The translations under genes were made by a program, and so were the position numbers. DNA of 5,406 nt from Thermoleophilia bacterium (GTDB taxonomy: Bacteria > Actinomycetota > Thermoleophilia > Gaiellales > Gaiellaceae): NCBI GenBank assembly GCA_025936595.1, contig JAICTB010000165.1:1-5406 (forward strand). The letters are read 5' to 3'. The notes under the pieces are model-generated. The model was given only the letters and a program-made list of their open reading frames with translations, made no database searches and was not told the origin of the DNA. Shown here piece by piece: positions 1 through 5,406 of this stretch. The first letter of the stretch is position 1; the number at the start of each line of letters is the position of its first letter.

Positions 1-299
1 GCCTGCAGGCCGACGTAGAGCGGAAGCAGGCTCCAACCCGACGCGAGCGTGGTCGAGACCCAGCCCGCGCTCAGGTTGCCGTCGGCGCACGCGCGGTTGA
101 CGCCGCCGAGGTAGATGCCGAGCGCACGGTAGGGCGACGCGGTCCACGCGTTCAAGGCGGCGGTCGAAGGAGCGGTGCAGGCGTCGAAGCCGTAGCCCGT
201 GTAGACACCCGCCTGCGCGCGCGCCGGCGCGGCGGAGCCTGCCACGGCAACCACCAGTGCGACGGCGGCCGTCGCGGCGAGGACCCCCATGCCTCTCAC
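1..299 (-). CDS. Secreted protein with DUF1906 / Rv2525c-like glycoside-hydrolase-like domain, N-terminal part, 3' truncated by window edge
   Basis: The first 99 residues are present. They begin with MRGMGVLAATAAVALVVAVA, a short Arg-bearing n-region followed by a hydrophobic core, then a small-residue cleavage region ending ARAQA around residue 30. This is a Sec-type signal peptide, with no twin-arginine and no lipobox. The mature part starts TGYGFDACTAPST (34-46) and continues through ALGIYLGG (59-66), GWVSTTLASGW (79-89) and LLPLYVG (91-97). The 'GFD-aCtAPs...m.aW..spY.a.giYiGG......W......GW.l.P.YvG' pattern is typical of the DUF1906 / Rv2525c-like TIM-barrel domain in actinobacterial exported proteins, related in fold to GH25-type lysozymes and possibly acting on the cell envelope. 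GTG at 299 is preferred over the in-frame ATG at 290 because it supplies the Arg of the n-region; neither has a good Shine-Dalgarno sequence. It is probably functionally unrelated to the operon. Confidence 0.78.
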   Translation of the reverse strand, partial: MRGMGVLAATAAVALVVAVAGSAAPARAQAGVYTGYGFDACTAPSTAALNAWTASPYRALGIYLGGVNRACADGNLSAGWVSTTLASGWSLLPLYVGLQ

Positions 300-334
300 G
301 CGAGGAAGGATGCCGGGCGTCTGTGAAGGTTCCG
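300..334 (-). other. 35-base intergenic gap between the operon's last gene and the secreted-protein gene
   Basis: This is the only non-coding gap in the window. I see no run of T after a stable GC stem, so no convincing intrinsic terminator, and no clear -10/-35 pair. There is also no purine-rich Shine-Dalgarno sequence before the GTG at 299. Whether the operon transcript reads through into the next gene cannot be decided from sequence. Confidence 0.5.
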
Positions 335-1486
335 CTAAGAACGAAGCGCGGCGAGCTCCACGAGCAGGCGGTCGACCTCGGCGCGCGTGTTGTAGTGCGC
401 GATGCCGGCGCGCAGCGACTGCTCGGGGAGCCTCGGGCCGAGCGCGACGCAGTACCAGTTGTCGGCGTACCAGACTCCGAGCCCGCGCTCGGCGAGCCGG
501 TGCGCCGCGTCCACGGCGGGAACGCCGTCGACGTTGAAGAGAAACGTCGGCACGCGTCCGTCCATCGTCGGCGGCCCGTACAGCGTCACGTCGTCCGGAA
601 GGTTCGCGATCAGGTGAGCACCGAGCTCGCGTTCGTAGCCGCGGATCGCCTCGATGCCGCCGATCGTGTCGAGATAGGCGATCGTCGCGCTGAAGCCGGC
701 GAGCAGCTCGTACGGCAGCGTTCCCGTCTCGAAGCGCCGCCCGACCGGCGACGCCGCCGAGGGGCGCGCCTTGTACGGCCGCCACGACTCGGCCAGCTCC
801 CGGCGCACATAGGCGACACCGAGATGCGGTCCGCAGAACTTGTACGGGGAGCAGAGCAGGACGTCGCAGCCGATCTCCATCACGTCGACCGGCTCGTGCG
901 CGGCGTAGTGGACGGCATCGATCCACGAGATCGCGCCCGCCTCGCGCGCGAGCGCGCAGATGCGGCGCGCGTCCGCGAGGGAGCCGGTCGCGTTCGACGC
1001 GATCGCGAACGCAACCACGCGCGTGCGCTCGGAGAGCTGCCGCTCGAGATCGTCGTAGTCGACCGTGAGGTCATCCGTCGCGCGTGCGACGCGTACCGTC
1101 ATTTCCTTGTCGGCCGCGAGCTCCACCCACGGGGCGACGCCGCCGTCGTGGTCGAGCTCCGTGGTGAGCACCTCGTCGCCCGAGGCGAAATCGCGCCCCG
1201 CAGCGCGCGAGATCGCGAAGTCGAGCGTCGTCATGTTCATGCCGAAGGAGACTTCGTCGGGCGTGCAGCCGAGGAAGCGGCCGGCGTCCTCCTTCGCCCG
1301 CGCCAGGATCGCCTCCACGGCACGGCCGGTCGCATACGGCGCGCCGAGGTTGCCCGACGCCTCGCGCAACGCGTTCGCGATCGCGTGGCCGACCTCGTCC
1401 GGCACCTGCGTTCCGCCCGGCGCGTCAAAGAATGCGAAGCCGTCGTTCAGTGACGAGAAACGCGCACGGACAGCATCGACGTTCAC
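335..1486 (-). CDS. Class V aminotransferase-fold PLP enzyme, cysteine desulfurase-like (VC1184-type) group, 383 aa
   Basis: A fold-type I PLP enzyme of the Aminotran_5 family. It shows FFDAPGGTQVP (19-29), FGMNMTTLDFAISRAAGR (81-98), LDHDGGVAPW (111-120), the PLP-ring Asp D190 with H193 in SWIDAVHYAAH, the Schiff-base lysine K216 in CSPYKFCGPHLG, FETGTLPYE (252-260) and the C-terminal RAGIAHYNTRAEVDRLL (359-375). This pattern matches the 'cysteine desulfurase family, VC1184 subfamily' proteins, whose reaction is not established. It lacks the SufS-type RxGHHCA active-site cysteine loop, so genuine cysteine desulfurase activity is doubtful; C346 (NWYCVALG) is not in the usual place. Kynureninase belongs to the same superfamily, so with a TDO-family protein in the operon a kynureninase-like C-C lyase, an aminotransferase or a racemase are all possible. 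The GTG at 1486 overlaps the dehydratase stop (GTGA) and has a GGAGAG 5 bases upstream. The open frame continuing to 2065 is a shadow of the dehydratase gene. Last gene of the coupled operon. Confidence 0.9.
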   Translation of the reverse strand: MNVDAVRARFSSLNDGFAFFDAPGGTQVPDEVGHAIANALREASGNLGAPYATGRAVEAILARAKEDAGRFLGCTPDEVSFGMNMTTLDFAISRAAGRDFASGDEVLTTELDHDGGVAPWVELAADKEMTVRVARATDDLTVDYDDLERQLSERTRVVAFAIASNATGSLADARRICALAREAGAISWIDAVHYAAHEPVDVMEIGCDVLLCSPYKFCGPHLGVAYVRRELAESWRPYKARPSAASPVGRRFETGTLPYELLAGFSATIAYLDTIGGIEAIRGYERELGAHLIANLPDDVTLYGPPTMDGRVPTFLFNVDGVPAVDAAHRLAERGLGVWYADNWYCVALGPRLPEQSLRAGIAHYNTRAEVDRLLVELAALRS

Positions 1487-2427
1487 GGCTGCTCTCCGAT
1501 GAGGATGCGGCTGAGGACGGCCGGGTCGATGTTCCCGCCGGAGACGATGCAGACGATCTTCTTCGCCTGCACGCGGCCGGACAGCGCGGCGGCGACCGAT
1601 AGTGCTCCGGCACCCTCGGCGATCACGCGGGCACGTTCCGCGACGATGCGAACCGCCTCGGCCACCTCTGGAAGCGGCAGCGCGAAGCCGCCGTCGAGCA
1701 GCTGCGACGCTTGCGCCCAGACGCGCGGGATCAGCGCGCGGCTGCCGGAGCCGTCGACGAAGGACGGCGTGTACTCGACCTCGGTGGGCGCTCCCGCCGC
1801 CAGCGTGGCTGCGACCGGTGCTCCCGTCTCCGGCTCGGCCGCGTAGAAGCGGACCTCCGGGCGCTCCGCCTTGACGGCACTCGCGACCCCGGTGAGGAGG
1901 CCGCCGCCGCCGTACGGCACGACCACCGCATCGAAGTCGGATAGCTGCTCGAGCAGCTCGAGCCCGATCGTCCCGTTTCCCGCCATCACACGGTCGTCGT
2001 CGACCGGGTGCACGAACATCCCCTCCGCGCCGTCGTAACGGCCGCTGACGAGCACGTTCCACCACTCGTCGTACGGCACTTTGATCACGCGACCACCGTA
2101 CCGCTCGATCGCCTCGATCTTCGTCTGCGGCGCATGCTCGGGGACGACGATCGTCGCGGGCACTCCGCGCAGCCGGGCCGCGTACGCAACGCCCTGCGCC
2201 ATGTTCCCCGCGCTCGCGGTCAGGACGCCGCCGGCGAGCTCCGAATCAGACGCCTGCAGGACGGCGTTGCCCGCGCCGCGGATCTTGAACGACCGCACGG
2301 GCTGCAGCACCTCCAGCTTGAGCCAGAGCTCCGCGTCCGCTTCCACGTCCAGGCGCACGAGCGGCGTGCGAATCGCCGTGCCCTGGAGCACCTCGCGGGC
2401 GCGGCGGATCTCGTCGAGCGCGATCAC
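1483..2427 (-). CDS. Threonine/serine dehydratase-like PLP enzyme (EutB-like), 314 aa
   Basis: A fold-type II PLP enzyme with the catalytic domain only. The C-terminal ACT-like regulatory domain of biosynthetic IlvA is absent, so allosteric control by isoleucine is not expected. The PLP lysine is K48 in RSFKIRGAGN, the substrate-carboxylate loop is SAGNMAQGVA (72-81), the phosphate-binding glycine loop is PYGGGGLLTG (171-180), and the C-terminal cofactor motif is VSGGNID (295-301). E271 in AEGAGA matches the family. The family removes ammonia from threonine, serine or related beta-hydroxy amino acids to give 2-oxo acids. EutB is the homologue in hydroxyectoine utilisation; it sits beside EutC there as this gene does here. 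The GTG start at 2427 overlaps the upstream stop as GTGA and lacks a good Shine-Dalgarno sequence. The exact substrate is undetermined; a catabolic role is inferred from the neighbours and the missing regulatory domain. Confidence 0.9.
   Translation of the reverse strand: MIALDEIRRAREVLQGTAIRTPLVRLDVEADAELWLKLEVLQPVRSFKIRGAGNAVLQASDSELAGGVLTASAGNMAQGVAYAARLRGVPATIVVPEHAPQTKIEAIERYGGRVIKVPYDEWWNVLVSGRYDGAEGMFVHPVDDDRVMAGNGTIGLELLEQLSDFDAVVVPYGGGGLLTGVASAVKAERPEVRFYAAEPETGAPVAATLAAGAPTEVEYTPSFVDGSGSRALIPRVWAQASQLLDGGFALPLPEVAEAVRIVAERARVIAEGAGALSVAAALSGRVQAKKIVCIVSGGNIDPAVLSRILIGEQP
1492..1497 (-). promoter_or_regulatory. Ribosome binding site for the class V aminotransferase-fold gene
   Basis: The minus strand reads GGAGAG, a 5-base spacer, then the GTG start within a GTGA stop/start overlap. 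The site lies in the last codons of the dehydratase-like gene and supports the GTG at 1486 as start. Confidence 0.6.
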
Positions 2428-3374
2428 AGCGAGACGACGCTGCCTGCGTCTTCGGCCTCGGCGCGTCGGAGCACGTGCTCGGCGGCCGCGAGGTCCTGCA
2501 CGGCGAGCCCGAGCGACTTGAACACGGTCAGCTCCTCGGGCGAACGTCGGCCGTCGGCTGCGCCGACGAGAACTTCGCCGATCTCCGCCCGGATGTGCTC
2601 CGGCCCGATCGCGCCCTCGCGCTGCGGGAAGAGAAAGTCTCCGGCCTCGTTGATCGTCGACTCGCGGCGATCGACGAAGAGCGCGGCGTCGCGCATCGTC
2701 GCGGTGTCGAGCTCGCGCGCGGTCGGGATGCTCGACCCGACCGCATTGACGTGCACGCCGGGCTTAAGCCACTCCCGCTTCAGGATCGGCTCGGGCGACG
2801 AGGTCGCGGTGACGACGACATCGGCGTCGCGCACGGCCTCCTCCGCGGATCCGACCTCCTCGAGCTCCGGCATCCGCCCCGGCGTGCGGCTCCACACGAC
2901 GACGCGGTCGAAGTCCCGGACCGCGCGCATCGCCTCCAGGTGCGAGCGCGCCTGGATCCCGGCGCCGAGGATGGCGAGCGTCGAGGAGTCCTCGCGTGCG
3001 AGCAGCCGCGTGGCCACACCGGACACGGCGGCGGTGCGCACCGCGGTGATCGCGCCCGCGTTCAGAATCGCGCGGGTCTCGCCCGTCTCACCGTCGAAGA
3101 GCGCGACGAAGCCCTGGTGCGAGTCGAGGCCGCGGGCGCTGTTCCCGGGGAAGATCGCGACGGTCTTCAGTGCGTACAGCGGTGTCGCCCCGCCCCTGTG
3201 CGCGGGCATGAGGCCCATCAGGCTCGGCTCGCCGGGCGGGCGGACAACGAAGCGCAGCGGGTTGTGCACCTCGCCCCGCGCAAGCGAGGCGAGCGCGTCG
3301 GCCATCACGTCGATGCACTCCGCCATCGGCAGAAGGCGCCGGACGTCATGCTCGTCGATCACGCGCACCGTCAT
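2424..3374 (-). CDS. Ornithine cyclodeaminase / mu-crystallin family protein (EutC-like), 316 aa
   Basis: This family binds NAD(H) or NADP(H) and includes ornithine cyclodeaminase, alanine dehydrogenase, ketimine and pyrroline-2-carboxylate reductases, and EutC of hydroxyectoine utilisation. Visible features are R41 and R45 in NPLRFVVRPPG, the conserved K70 in ALKTVAIFPGN, GLDSHQGFVALFDGETGE (82-99), R113 in TAVRTAA, the Rossmann dinucleotide loop ILGAGIQARSHL (135-146), and the C-terminal FKSLGLAVQDLAAA (285-298). At the position of the catalytic Asp of Pseudomonas putida ornithine cyclodeaminase (D228), the segment AVGSSIPTARELD (211-223) has Ser instead, which argues against true ornithine cyclodeamination. 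The ATG at 3374 overlaps the AKR stop as ATGA; the bases before it are pyrimidine-rich with no Shine-Dalgarno match, so coupling is likely. It sits directly before the dehydratase-like gene, the same family pairing as eutB/eutC. A role in handling an imine or cyclic amino acid is inferred. Confidence 0.9.
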   Translation of the reverse strand: MTVRVIDEHDVRRLLPMAECIDVMADALASLARGEVHNPLRFVVRPPGEPSLMGLMPAHRGGATPLYALKTVAIFPGNSARGLDSHQGFVALFDGETGETRAILNAGAITAVRTAAVSGVATRLLAREDSSTLAILGAGIQARSHLEAMRAVRDFDRVVVWSRTPGRMPELEEVGSAEEAVRDADVVVTATSSPEPILKREWLKPGVHVNAVGSSIPTARELDTATMRDAALFVDRRESTINEAGDFLFPQREGAIGPEHIRAEIGEVLVGAADGRRSPEELTVFKSLGLAVQDLAAAEHVLRRAEAEDAGSVVSL

Positions 3375-4291
3375 GAGAAGAACGACGCTATCCGGTCGCG
3401 GTCGGCCGGGGAAAGGACAATGTCCCTCGCGGCGAGGATCGGGTCGAGCTGCGACGCACGATTCGGCCCGCACACCGCACCGGTCACACCTGAGCTCGCG
3501 AGCACCCACGCGAACGCGAGCGCCGCCATGCCGATGCCGCGGGCGTCGGCCTCCGCGCGCAGGCGGTCGAGCCCGTCGAAGACGCGGTCGTCGACGAAGC
3601 GCTCGTACGGCCCCGGCCGCTGCGTCATCCGCGAGCCCGGCGGGAAGGGCTCGCCGCGCCTGTACTTGCCGGTCAGCCAGCCGCCCGAGAGCGGGCCGAA
3701 CGGCACGTACGGGATCGCATTGGCGCGGCAGAGCGGCAGCACGCCGTCCTCGTCGCTGCGGTCGAGCAGCGAGTACGGGTTCTGCACGAGCGCGGGGCGC
3801 CCGTAGCGAAGCGCATCCGTGATTCCGGCATCGTCGTAGTTCGAGAGGCCCCAGGCGCCGATCAATCCCTCCGCGACGAGCGCCTCGAAGCACGCAACGG
3901 TGTCGTCGATCGTCGTGCCCGGGTCGGGCTCGTGCGCCAGGTAGAGGTCGATGCGGTCGACACCGAGCCGGCCGAGGCTCCCTTCGACCTGCCGCTTGAT
4001 GCGCTGCGGCGCGAGCCCGAAATCGTCCAGGTTCCCGACGGTCGAGTGGAAGACCTTCGTCGTGATGACGAGCCCGTCCGGTGCGCGGGCGGCGCGCCAG
4101 CGCCCGATGAACTCCTCGCTGCGCCCGCCGCCGTAGGCGTCGGCCGTGTCGAACCAGCGGATGCCGTTCTCCCAGGCGCGGTCCATGATCGCGAAGGCCT
4201 CGTCCTCGGGGATGCCCTGCCCGAAGAACTCCGGCGCCGAGCCGACGCCGCCGAAGTTGCCGCAGCCGAGCGAGATTCCTGTGAACTTCAC
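3371..4291 (-). CDS. Aldo-keto reductase (306 aa)
   Basis: A single-domain (beta/alpha)8 NAD(P)H-dependent oxidoreductase of the aryl-alcohol-dehydrogenase-like branch, expected in the cytosol and acting on an aldehyde or ketone. The catalytic tetrad is complete: D48 and Y53 in WFDTADAYGGGRSEE, K79 in VITTKV and H120 in DLYLAHEPD. Other family signatures are GLSNY (148-152), LVQNPYSLLDR (168-178), PFGPLSGGWLTGKY (197-210) and the C-terminal cofactor-phosphate loop GPNRASQL (275-282). Length is normal for the family. The GTG start at 4291 overlaps the TDO stop as GTGA; its upstream bases show only a weak CCGGA match, so translation probably depends on coupling. The longer open frame reaching 4882 is a shadow of the TDO gene. 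In context it probably reduces a carbonyl intermediate produced by the surrounding lyase, dioxygenase or aminotransferase-fold enzymes (inference); the substrate cannot be read from sequence. Confidence 0.93.
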   Translation of the reverse strand: MKFTGISLGCGNFGGVGSAPEFFGQGIPEDEAFAIMDRAWENGIRWFDTADAYGGGRSEEFIGRWRAARAPDGLVITTKVFHSTVGNLDDFGLAPQRIKRQVEGSLGRLGVDRIDLYLAHEPDPGTTIDDTVACFEALVAEGLIGAWGLSNYDDAGITDALRYGRPALVQNPYSLLDRSDEDGVLPLCRANAIPYVPFGPLSGGWLTGKYRRGEPFPPGSRMTQRPGPYERFVDDRVFDGLDRLRAEADARGIGMAALAFAWVLASSGVTGAVCGPNRASQLDPILAARDIVLSPADRDRIASFFS

Positions 4292-4986
4292 TCCGGCAGG
4301 TTCATCCGGGTCAGGTCGTTCCTGACGTCCCAGAGCTCCGGATAGAACGAGTGGTGGATCAAGCGCCCCATCACCTCGACCGGCGTGCCCTGCGTGCCGA
4401 TCACGTCGGCGCCGATCACGCGCTGCACGACCTTGAAGTGCCGGACCCGCCAGACGATCACGCGCTCGTCGAACTCGATCAGCTGCTCGGCGAGCTGGTA
4501 CAGGTCCTCGAACTCGCGCCCGCGCACGTACACGTCCGCGAGCGAGAGCCCCGCCCGCTCGTGCGCCGCGTGGAACGCATCGCCGAGCGGCTTCGCGACG
4601 CGGCGGATCTCCCTGAACCCCGGCGAGTCGAAGCCGCTGCCGTGACCGAGCACCTTGCGCACCTCCGTGTACTCCCACGGCGACATGTGCTCGAGCATGT
4701 CGAGCGCCGAGGTGACGAGCTTCAGGCAGTCGCTCGCGCGGCGGATCAGCCGGAGCGCCGCCGGGATGTCGTCTGCAACGACGAGCCGGCCCGCCTCCTC
4801 GACCTCGTTCCACGCGAGCTTCAGCCACAGCTCCGACGACTGGTGCACCGTCTGGAAGAGGAGCTCGTCGCGGTGCACCCATTCGTCCGCGTTCTTCTGC
4901 AGTCGCAGCAGCGCGTCGGTGCGCAGGTACCGCTCGTAATCGGACCCGCCCTCACCCTCGAGCACCGGCTTCGACAGCTCGCTCAT
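4288..4986 (-). CDS. Tryptophan 2,3-dioxygenase family heme protein (short form, 232 aa)
   Basis: TDOs are cytosolic heme enzymes that insert O2 into the indole ring of L-tryptophan to give N-formylkynurenine. Family hallmarks are present: YERYL (17-21), DELLFQTVHQSSELWLKL (40-57) with the distal His at H48 and F44, MSPWEYTEVR (101-110) carrying the Y106/R110 pair that binds the substrate carboxylate, SGFDS (117-121), the proximal heme ligand H183 in WRVRHFKVV, and FYPELWDVR (214-222). The loop after the heme ligand is GTQGTPVE (197-204) where canonical TDOs read GTGGSSG, and at 232 residues it is shorter than typical bacterial TDOs (about 260-300). ATG 4986 is chosen because it overlaps the upstream TGA and has a GGAGG 7 bases before it; the open frame continues upstream only as low-complexity Arg/Gly-rich shadow. 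Relatives such as PrnB, MarE and SfmD show that TDO-fold proteins can act on other indoles or phenols, so tryptophan itself is likely but unproven. Confidence 0.88.
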   Translation of the reverse strand: MSELSKPVLEGEGGSDYERYLRTDALLRLQKNADEWVHRDELLFQTVHQSSELWLKLAWNEVEEAGRLVVADDIPAALRLIRRASDCLKLVTSALDMLEHMSPWEYTEVRKVLGHGSGFDSPGFREIRRVAKPLGDAFHAAHERAGLSLADVYVRGREFEDLYQLAEQLIEFDERVIVWRVRHFKVVQRVIGADVIGTQGTPVEVMGRLIHHSFYPELWDVRNDLTRMNLPE

Positions 4987-5406
4987 CGAACCGCCTCCGT
5001 CCCGTCGAAGATGCGCATCGGCAGGTCCGCGAGCGGTACGCCGCCGTCGGCAGTCACGAGCCAGGTGTCCTGCATGTAGAGGCACGCCTGCCCGTCCTGC
5101 GAGATCGCGTGCGGGTGCATCGAGAACACCATGCCCTCGCGCAGCTCCGTCTCGTCGCCCTCGCCGATCTTCGGCCACTCGATCATCGTCATCCCGATCG
5201 AATGCCCGGTCACGTGCCCGAGCTTGAAGTCACGGTCGAGGAAGCCCTTCGAGACCGCGCGGTGGACGTCATGTGCGGTCGCGCCGTCGCGCAGGGCTCC
5301 GCGCGCGGCCTCGTAGTACTCCTCGTAGGCCTCCATCATCTGCCACGTCTCGGCGCTCGGCTCGCCGGGGCAGATCGCGCGCGACACCTCGACCCAGTGG
5401 CCGCCC
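4983..5406 (-). CDS. M24 family (aminopeptidase P / creatinase / ectoine hydrolase fold) hydrolase, C-terminal part, 5' truncated by window edge
   Basis: Only the last 140 residues are present; the frame is open to the window edge, so the true start is outside. The fragment shows the second half of a pita-bread fold. It begins with GGHWVEVSRAICPGEPS (aligning with the family's 'DxTR..xxGxPS' strand), then has GHVTGHSIGM at 63-72, EGMVFSMHPH at 90-99 and YMQDTWLVTADGG at 110-122. In metal-dependent members the ligands are Asp, Asp, His, Glu, Glu. Here the His is kept (H68), but the second Asp aligns with E6, the first Glu with H97 and the second Glu with Q112. The catalytic His equivalent to E. 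coli PepP H361 is Ile75. Creatinase and ectoine hydrolase (EutD/DoeA) are known M24-fold enzymes that work without metal, so an amidohydrolase of that kind is more likely than a proline peptidase (inference). It is the first visible gene of the operon, and its TGA overlaps the next ATG. The substrate is unknown; the family call is firm. Confidence 0.85.
   Translation of the reverse strand, partial: GGHWVEVSRAICPGEPSAETWQMMEAYEEYYEAARGALRDGATAHDVHRAVSKGFLDRDFKLGHVTGHSIGMTMIEWPKIGEGDETELREGMVFSMHPHAISQDGQACLYMQDTWLVTADGGVPLADLPMRIFDGTEAVR
4994..4998 (-). promoter_or_regulatory. Strong ribosome binding site for the TDO-family gene
   Basis: The minus strand reads GGAGG followed by 7 bases and then ATGA, where the ATG starts the TDO-family gene and the TGA ends the M24 gene. 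The site lies inside the M24 coding sequence. It fixes the TDO start and is the best Shine-Dalgarno match in the operon. Confidence 0.75.

Noticed and set aside
285..310. A small inverted repeat (CCTC...GAGG) around the GTG start at 299 as a terminator or regulatory hairpin
   Set aside because: The stem is only about 4 base pairs with no T-run, which is expected by chance in sequence of this base composition.
257..1453. A 398-codon open frame on the plus strand
   Set aside because: It is antisense to the class V aminotransferase-fold gene, is Arg-rich and motif-free, and crosses into the start of the secreted-protein gene. It is a GC-driven shadow.
335..1486. Annotating the last operon gene as kynureninase or as SufS cysteine desulfurase
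   Set aside because: Neither kynureninase signatures nor the SufS active-site cysteine loop is present. The motifs fit the uncharacterised VC1184-type group instead.
2008..3822. A 604-codon open frame on the plus strand, and an overlapping 443-codon one at 2475-3806
   Set aside because: Both lie antisense to the dehydratase-like, OCD-like and AKR genes. Their translations are Arg/Ala/Ser-rich low-complexity sequence with no family motif, as expected opposite GC-rich codons.
335..5406. Calling the locus a hydroxyectoine utilisation (eut/doe) operon
   Set aside because: Family matches to EutB, EutC and EutD/DoeA are suggestive, but no EutA, EutE, ectoine transporter or regulator is visible, and the TDO-family and AKR genes do not fit. 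I did not assign eut gene symbols.
1..5406. tRNA, rRNA, CRISPR arrays, insertion sequences, attachment sites or long direct repeats
   Set aside because: Nothing of these types was seen by eye. Apart from the 35-base gap the window is fully occupied by protein-coding sequence of uniform character, with no sign of recent insertion.

Overview
The window is GC-rich, densely coding bacterial DNA. Every gene I can support lies on the minus strand, so transcription runs from high to low coordinates. GC-rich third codon positions, frequent GTG starts, stop/start overlaps and long spurious antisense frames suggest a high-GC actinobacterium. A Thermoleophilia-type lineage is a guess from the gene mix; the window holds no phylogenetic marker.

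Positions 5406 to 335 hold one compact operon of six genes, the first cut by the window edge: (1) the C-terminal part of an M24 'pita-bread' hydrolase with altered metal ligands; (2) a short tryptophan 2,3-dioxygenase (TDO) family protein; (3) an aldo-keto reductase; (4) an ornithine cyclodeaminase/mu-crystallin family protein (EutC-like); (5) a threonine dehydratase-like PLP enzyme (EutB-like); (6) a class V aminotransferase-fold PLP enzyme of the cysteine-desulfurase-like group. All five junctions are 4-base ATGA or GTGA overlaps, so the six genes are almost certainly co-transcribed and translationally coupled. The operon promoter must lie beyond position 5406.

After a 35-base gap comes the start of a separate-looking gene (299 to 1, cut by the window edge). 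It encodes a secreted protein with a Sec signal peptide and the beginning of a DUF1906 / Rv2525c-type glycoside-hydrolase-like domain.

Taken together, the operon looks catabolic for an amino-acid-like or indole-like compound: an oxygenase that opens an indole-type ring, a possible amide hydrolase, an NAD(P)H reductase, an imine/amino-acid oxidoreductase, an amino-acid ammonia-lyase and a fold-I PLP enzyme. Three members (M24, OCD-like, dehydratase-like) match in family the EutD/DoeA, EutC and EutB proteins of (hydroxy)ectoine utilisation, but here they are combined with a TDO-family protein. No canonical kynurenine formamidase or kynureninase is visible. I therefore read this as a candidate undescribed degradation pathway; the substrate cannot be named from sequence alone.
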